A stretch of DNA of 7,587 nt from JBGVMW01 sp045125095 (GTDB lineage Bacteria > Bacillota > Clostridia > Lachnospirales > Lachnospiraceae): contig JBGVMW010000087.1 of NCBI GenBank assembly GCA_045125095.1, positions 1-7,587 of the forward strand. Reading direction: 5' to 3'. The stretch's first letter is position 1, and each line of letters begins with the position of its first letter. Below are positions 5,207 through 7,587 of the stretch, in pieces. The position numbers were made by a program, and so were the translations under genes. The notes beneath the pieces were generated by a model. The model saw nothing but the letters and a program-made list of their open reading frames with translations, was not told the DNA's origin and ran no database searches.

Positions 5207-5590
5207 TTAGTGATTACCACATCCATGTTCTCCGCATTTGCCATGATGATGGGCTCCATGATGATTACAATGGACATTCAGATTACATATTAATTCATCT
5301 TTTAATAATGCATCCACCGCTGCATCGGCATCAGCAGATACGCCACCGTACAACTGAATTCCAGCTTCTCTCAATGCCATTTGTGCACCACCACCAATGC
5401 CACCACAAATCAATATCTCTACCTGATGACTCTGTAAGAATCCGGCTAATGCTCCATGACCATATCCATTGGTATCAACAACTGTCCCGGAAATGATATT
5501 TTTTTCCTGAATATCATAAATTTTAAATTGTTCTGTATGACCAAAATGCTGAAAAATCTGTCCGTTTTCGTAGGTTACTGCTATTTTCAT
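5207..5590 (-). CDS. NifX/NifB-family iron-molybdenum cofactor-binding-like protein with His/Cys-rich tail
   Basis: A 127-residue protein. Residues 1-105 match the dinitrogenase iron-molybdenum cofactor biosynthesis fold: start MKIAVTYENGQIFQHFGHTE, then GYGHGALAGFLQ and LICGGIGGGAQMALREAGI, then AVDALLKDEL. This ribonuclease H-like fold binds metal clusters in NifX, NafY and the C-terminus of NifB; many anaerobes without nitrogenase carry stand-alone copies of unknown role. The last 21 residues (107-127) hold eight His and three Cys (for example HHGAHHHGKCGEHGCGNH), absent from NifX itself and likely a metal-binding tail. ATG at 5590 is preceded by AAAGGAG. The MBL gene follows by 23 bp. No nif genes are visible, so a nitrogenase role is not supported. 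Confidence 0.88.
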   Translation of the reverse strand: MKIAVTYENGQIFQHFGHTEQFKIYDIQEKNIISGTVVDTNGYGHGALAGFLQSHQVEILICGGIGGGAQMALREAGIQLYGGVSADADAAVDALLKDELICNLNVHCNHHGAHHHGKCGEHGCGNH

Positions 5591-5790
5591 TTCAGAATAT
5601 CTCCTTTATGTCTATTTCTTTTTATGGAATTTATTGTATCTGATGCCACTTGTATTCAAACTATGTACATACGATGTCCGTTACATTCATTTTTCTATAT
5701 TTCATTGTTGCAATGTAACTATTCAGAACCTTCGTAGTGAAACCAAAAAGCCACAGCACTCATATCAAAAAGTACTTAGCTTTAAACAGG
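5591..5790 (-). promoter_or_regulatory. Upstream region of the NifX-like operon; inverted repeat and weak promoter
   Basis: GTTACATT/AATGTAAC (5680-5687/5712-5719) is a perfect 8-bp inverted repeat with a 24-bp spacer, a possible operator or leader stem. A poor promoter match, TTGAAT then TACAAT with only 15 bp between (5659-5633), is nearest to the gene. I see no gene in the stretch between the NifX-like start and the tRNA terminator (about 200 bp). Confidence 0.3.
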
Positions 5791-5818
5791 AAAAAAAGCC
5801 TTGAAAATCAAGGCTTTT
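5791..5818 (-). terminator. Intrinsic terminator of tRNA-Leu(CAG)
   Basis: Minus strand: AAAAGCCTTGA / TCAAGGCTTTT, 11-bp arms (5818-5808 and 5804-5794) with a 3-nt loop, ending in a run of T. It lies 13 bp past the tRNA 3' end and is nearly identical to the terminator of the other tRNA-Leu. Confidence 0.92.
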
Positions 5819-5831
5819 CTAAAAGTTATAC

Positions 5832-5915
5832 TGCGGAAGATGGGACTTGAACCCACACGGTATTGCTACCACAAGAACCTGAATCTTGCTCGTCTGCCAA
5901 TTCCGACACTTCCGC
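5832..5915 (-). tRNA. tRNA-Leu, anticodon CAG
   Basis: An 84-nt class II tRNA: acceptor GCGGAAG/CTTCCGC with A73, D-arm containing GGAATTGGCAGA, anticodon stem CAAGA/TCTTG around loop TTCAGGT (anticodon CAG, reads CUG), variable stem GGTAGCAATACC, and T-loop GTTCAAG. CCA is not encoded, as in many Firmicutes. It differs from the tRNA-Leu at 6110-6193 at only six positions. Confidence 0.97.
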
Positions 5916-5928
5916 GTTTACTCATGAC

Positions 5929-5944
5929 TGGGAACGTATTCCCA
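5929..5944 (-). repeat. Hairpin in the tRNA-Leu(CAG) leader
   Basis: TGGGAA-CGTA-TTCCCA is a perfect 6-bp inverted repeat between the promoter and the mature 5' end, extended by TCAT (5922-5925) and ATGA (5945-5948). It may shape the pre-tRNA leader seen by RNase P. Confidence 0.5.
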
Positions 5945-5955
5945 ATGACTAATTT

Positions 5956-5984
5956 ATTATACTTTGATTTTTTTCAGAAGTCAA
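5956..5984 (-). promoter_or_regulatory. Sigma-A promoter of tRNA-Leu(CAG)
   Basis: Minus strand: TTGACT (5984-5979), 17-bp spacer, TATAAT (5961-5956). The start would be about 33 bp before the mature tRNA 5' end. Confidence 0.9.
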
Positions 5985-6051
5985 GCTAAAATTTTACAGA
6001 AGTACAAATATTCACAATAATTAAAAAAATCAAAAAAATTAAATAAAATCC

Positions 6052-6080
6052 TTGACAACCCAACTTTCTCATAGTATACT
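6052..6080 (+). promoter_or_regulatory. Sigma-A promoter of tRNA-Leu(AAG)
   Basis: TTGACA (6052-6057), 17-bp spacer, TATACT (6075-6080). Transcription would begin near 6087, 23 bp before the mature tRNA. It is back to back with the tRNA-Leu(CAG) promoter, with about 70 bp of very AT-rich DNA between the two -35 boxes. Confidence 0.92.
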
Positions 6081-6109
6081 AAATCATGTGCTTAGGGCAC
6101 GTAAGAAAC

Positions 6110-6193
6110 GCGGAAGTGTCGGAATTGGCAGACGAGCAAGACTAAGGATCTTGTGGCAGCAATGTCGTGTGGGTTCAAGTCCCATCTTCCGCA
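6110..6193 (+). tRNA. tRNA-Leu, anticodon AAG
   Basis: An 84-nt class II tRNA with the same arms as the copy at 5832-5915. The anticodon stem CAAGA/TCTTG encloses CTAAGGA, so the anticodon is AAG with adenosine at the wobble position. The variable stem GGCAGCAATGTC still pairs (one G-U). CCA is not encoded. A34 would normally be changed to inosine by TadA, allowing CUU, CUC and CUA to be read. The usual bacterial CUY reader has GAG instead. Confidence 0.95.
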
Positions 6194-6205
6194 TTAACCT
6201 TTTAA

Positions 6206-6238
6206 GAAAAAGCCTTGAATTTCAAGGCTTTTTTCTTT
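6206..6238 (+). terminator. Intrinsic terminator of tRNA-Leu(AAG)
   Basis: AAAAAGCCTTGAA and TTCAAGGCTTTTT (6207-6219 and 6221-6233) form a long hairpin, followed by more T. It stands 13 bp past the tRNA and matches the other tRNA-Leu terminator almost base for base. Confidence 0.93.
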
Positions 6239-6258
6239 TGTCCTTATGAAATTTTTTG

Positions 6259-6575
6259 TTACACCGCCTTTGGCTTGAAAACTTTGGCAAATACATCCGC
6301 TTTATCTGTAAGTGATGTAACAGAATGAATATAATATTTCTTACGCCGTTACATCTACGAAGTCCATTATTCACAGCATATTCATGCATTCTTTCACCAG
6401 ACTTATTAACAAAGATATAATCTTTATCACTTCGTCCATTGGCTTTGTTTTCATCAAGTGCCATTTTAATATACTTTTTGGCGTCTGGTGTTAAAACCAA
6501 GGTTCTAGTGCCTGCGTCTGTTTTTGGGTTTTGGGTGTTGTGCAATTCTATATCCGTCTGCGTGTAACCAAAGAA
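6259..6575 (-). pseudogene. Tyrosine recombinase (phage/ICE integrase) remnant
   Basis: The frame GYTQTDIELHNTQNPKTDAG, followed by TRTLVLTPDAKKYIKMALDE, KDYIFVNKSGERMHEYAV and NNGLRRCNGVRN, matches the middle of the catalytic domain of Firmicute transposon-type integrases, between the first Arg and the HxxR box. It is bounded by an in-frame stop at 6576-6578, so the N-terminus is gone. After GVRN, where a roughly 60-80 residue part with the His, Arg and Tyr catalytic residues should follow, the match ends; a last piece in another frame (HSVTSLTDKADVFAKVFKPKAV, 6327-6259) looks like the C-terminus. An 8-bp inverted repeat GATGTAAC/GTTACATC (6314-6321/6348-6355) brackets the break. It cannot be an active recombinase. 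It sits 20 bp past the tRNA-Leu(AAG) terminator, a usual integration setting. Confidence 0.8.
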
Positions 6576-6584
6576 CTAATTACC

Positions 6585-6779
6585 ATGTCAAAAGGACAAC
6601 ACCGCTATTTATACAGCAAGAACCTAGCCAAGCCACAAAGTGAAACACTATTTGAAGAAGATTTAAAATTTATGGAGTTGCTTCTTTCAAAGAATAAAAA
6701 CCTTGTGAAGATTAAAAAGGTAAAAGATGAAGATAGTGGAATTGAAACCACATATATCACGATTAAGAAAACAGAATAA
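6585..6779 (+). CDS. Short hypothetical protein, possibly truncated
   Basis: From ATG 6585 the ORF gives 64 residues, MSKGQHRYLYSKNLAKPQSE first, then an acidic-hydrophobic helix (TLFEEDLKFMELLLSK) and a Lys-rich C-terminus with IETTYITIKKTE. I do not recognise it; there is no signal peptide or membrane helix. The longer frame back to 6531 overlaps the antisense of the integrase relic and is not believed. No ribosome binding site is visible before 6585, which lowers confidence and suggests a fragment whose 5' end was lost at the junction with the integrase relic. In the same frame beyond the TAA, 24 more codons continue to a TGA that overlaps the next gene's ATG. Confidence 0.45.
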   Translation: MSKGQHRYLYSKNLAKPQSETLFEEDLKFMELLLSKNKNLVKIKKVKDEDSGIETTYITIKKTE

Positions 6780-6847
6780 AATTTGATTGCTTATGACAAG
6801 AAGAATGATTATAATGATATCTGGAATAAAGTTTATGGAGGTCTATT

Positions 6848-7587
6848 ATGAAAAAAGTGCTTGTAACTGGTGGAACAGTATTTGTGAGCAGATATATTGC
6901 AGAATATTATGTTGCACAAAATTATGATGTATATGTACTTAATAGAAACAGTAGAGAACAGTCCAAAGGTGTAACGCTTATCCAAGCGGACAGATACAAT
7001 CTTGGAGAAATACTTAAAGAATTTGATTTTGATGTTGTTATTGATACAGCTTACAATTCCGATGATGTTGAATTATTGCTTAATGCACTTGGGAGTTATA
7101 AAGATTATATTTTAATTAGTTCAAGTGCGGTATATCCAGAATATGCTCCACAACCTTTTGAAGAAAATGAAACATTAGGAATAAACAAATATTGGGGTAA
7201 ATATGGAACAGATAAAATAGAAGCAGAAAATACTTTATTAAAAAGAAACCCTAATGCGTATGTATTAAGACCACCATATTTATATGGACCAATGAATAAT
7301 GTTTATAGAGAAGCATTTGTTTTTGATTGTGCATTAGAAAGTAGAAAGTTTTACTTGCCTAAAAATGGAGATATGAAATTACAGTTTTTTCATATAAATG
7401 ATTTGTGTAGATTTATAGATATAATTTTGGACAAAAAACCTTCACAGCATATTTTTAATGTGGGAAACGAGATTGCTATATCTGTTAGGGAATGGGTTGA
7501 ACTTTGTTATGAAGTTACAGGTAATGAAGTAAGTTTTGTTAATGTAGATGATGATATTGAGCAAAGAAATTATTTTAGTTTCTATAA
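6848..7587 (+). CDS. NAD-dependent epimerase/dehydratase family protein (3' end outside window)
   Basis: ATG at 6848 follows TATGGAGG by seven bases; 246 residues are visible and the frame is open to the end. It is an extended short-chain dehydrogenase/reductase: Rossmann start MKKVLVTGGTVFVSRYIAEY, then SSSAVY (91-96), catalytic Y119 and K123 in YGTDK, RPPYLYGP (141-148) and FFHINDLCRF (180-189), all in order for nucleotide-sugar epimerase/dehydratases. These use NAD(P) to oxidise and reduce a sugar nucleotide in the cytoplasm; the substrate cannot be named. The usual second and third glycines of the TGGTGFIG loop are Val11 and Ser14, which I believe is typical of this Clostridia subgroup. 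Its codons are strongly A/T-ended. Only 3 residues of an upstream frame overlap it (ATGA). Confidence 0.92.
   Translation, partial: MKKVLVTGGTVFVSRYIAEYYVAQNYDVYVLNRNSREQSKGVTLIQADRYNLGEILKEFDFDVVIDTAYNSDDVELLLNALGSYKDYILISSSAVYPEYAPQPFEENETLGINKYWGKYGTDKIEAENTLLKRNPNAYVLRPPYLYGPMNNVYREAFVFDCALESRKFYLPKNGDMKLQFFHINDLCRFIDIILDKKPSQHIFNVGNEIAISVREWVELCYEVTGNEVSFVNVDDDIEQRNYFSFY

Larger units (their letters stand above)
5791..6238. repeat. Inverted duplication of a tRNA-Leu plus terminator unit
   Basis: The two units (tRNA at 78 of 84 identical positions, 13-16 bp gap, then the AAGCCTTGA...TCAAGGCTT terminator) face away from each other around a central AT-rich promoter region that is not itself repeated. 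This is best explained by duplication in inverted orientation, with later change of the anticodon and variable arm. Confidence 0.85.

Noticed and set aside
5207..5590. Nitrogenase cofactor gene nifX
   Set aside because: No nif neighbours; stand-alone family members are common in non-diazotrophs, so the symbol is withheld.
6052..6249. 65-codon plus-strand ORF
   Set aside because: Runs through the promoter, the whole tRNA-Leu(AAG) and its terminator; a by-product of the tRNA sequence. The ORF at 5801-5989 is the same over the other tRNA.
6222..6545. 107-residue integrase protein starting at TTG 6545
   Set aside because: Homology extends upstream of that codon to about 6569, and the last third is a frameshifted stretch running into the tRNA terminator; it is a relic, not a gene.

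Overview
The window looks like chromosome of a low-GC anaerobic Gram-positive, most likely a gut Clostridia/Lachnospiraceae-type Firmicute. The basis is AT-rich DNA with consensus sigma-A promoters (TTGACA-N17-TATAAT), strong AGGAGG ribosome binding sites, tRNA genes without encoded CCA, intrinsic terminators, and protein families typical of that group. No taxon can be fixed from sequence alone. Almost everything from 565 to 5915 is read on the minus strand; only the two ends and one tRNA are on the plus strand.

Layout. (1) 1-249: 3' end of an IS4-type DDE transposase, followed by about 300 bp of hairpin-rich non-coding DNA (250-564). (2) 565-2086: a complete toxin-antitoxin operon on the minus strand: an MqsR-family toxin, then an antitoxin that joins an MqsA-like three-CxxC zinc finger, a helix-turn-helix and a C-terminal Panacea/SocA-like domain. 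The promoter is near-perfect and is threaded by three ATGATAG half-sites. (3) 2087-2513: non-coding DNA holding a 21-codon ORF that resembles the first residues of low-molecular-weight tyrosine phosphatase, with its own extended -10 promoter and a foldable leader. (4) 2514-3292: a decayed toxin gene in which an XRE helix-turn-helix is fused to an AbiEii-type nucleotidyltransferase that has lost its middle and its frame. (5) 3419-5590: a metal-linked block: MntP manganese exporter under a yybP-ykoY Mn2+ riboswitch with terminator platform and a new-looking 18-codon small ORF in the leader; an MBL-fold hydrolase; and a NifX-like cluster-binding protein with a His/Cys-rich tail. (6) 5791-6238: two divergent tRNA-Leu genes, anticodons CAG and AAG, each with a consensus promoter and near-identical terminators, forming a large inverted repeat. 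(7) 6259-6575: a tyrosine-integrase remnant next to the tRNA-Leu(AAG) terminator. (8) 6585-7587: a short unknown ORF that may be a truncated gene, then the start of an NAD-dependent epimerase/dehydratase gene running off the window.

How it works together. The MntP block is best read as Mn2+ sensing in the leader RNA leading to Mn2+ export; the NifX-like and MBL proteins form a separate two-gene operon just upstream, and the mntP promoter lies over the last codons of the MBL gene. The toxin-antitoxin operon appears autoregulated. The transposase end, AbiEii relic and integrase relic show that the tRNA-flanked area has repeatedly gained and lost mobile DNA.
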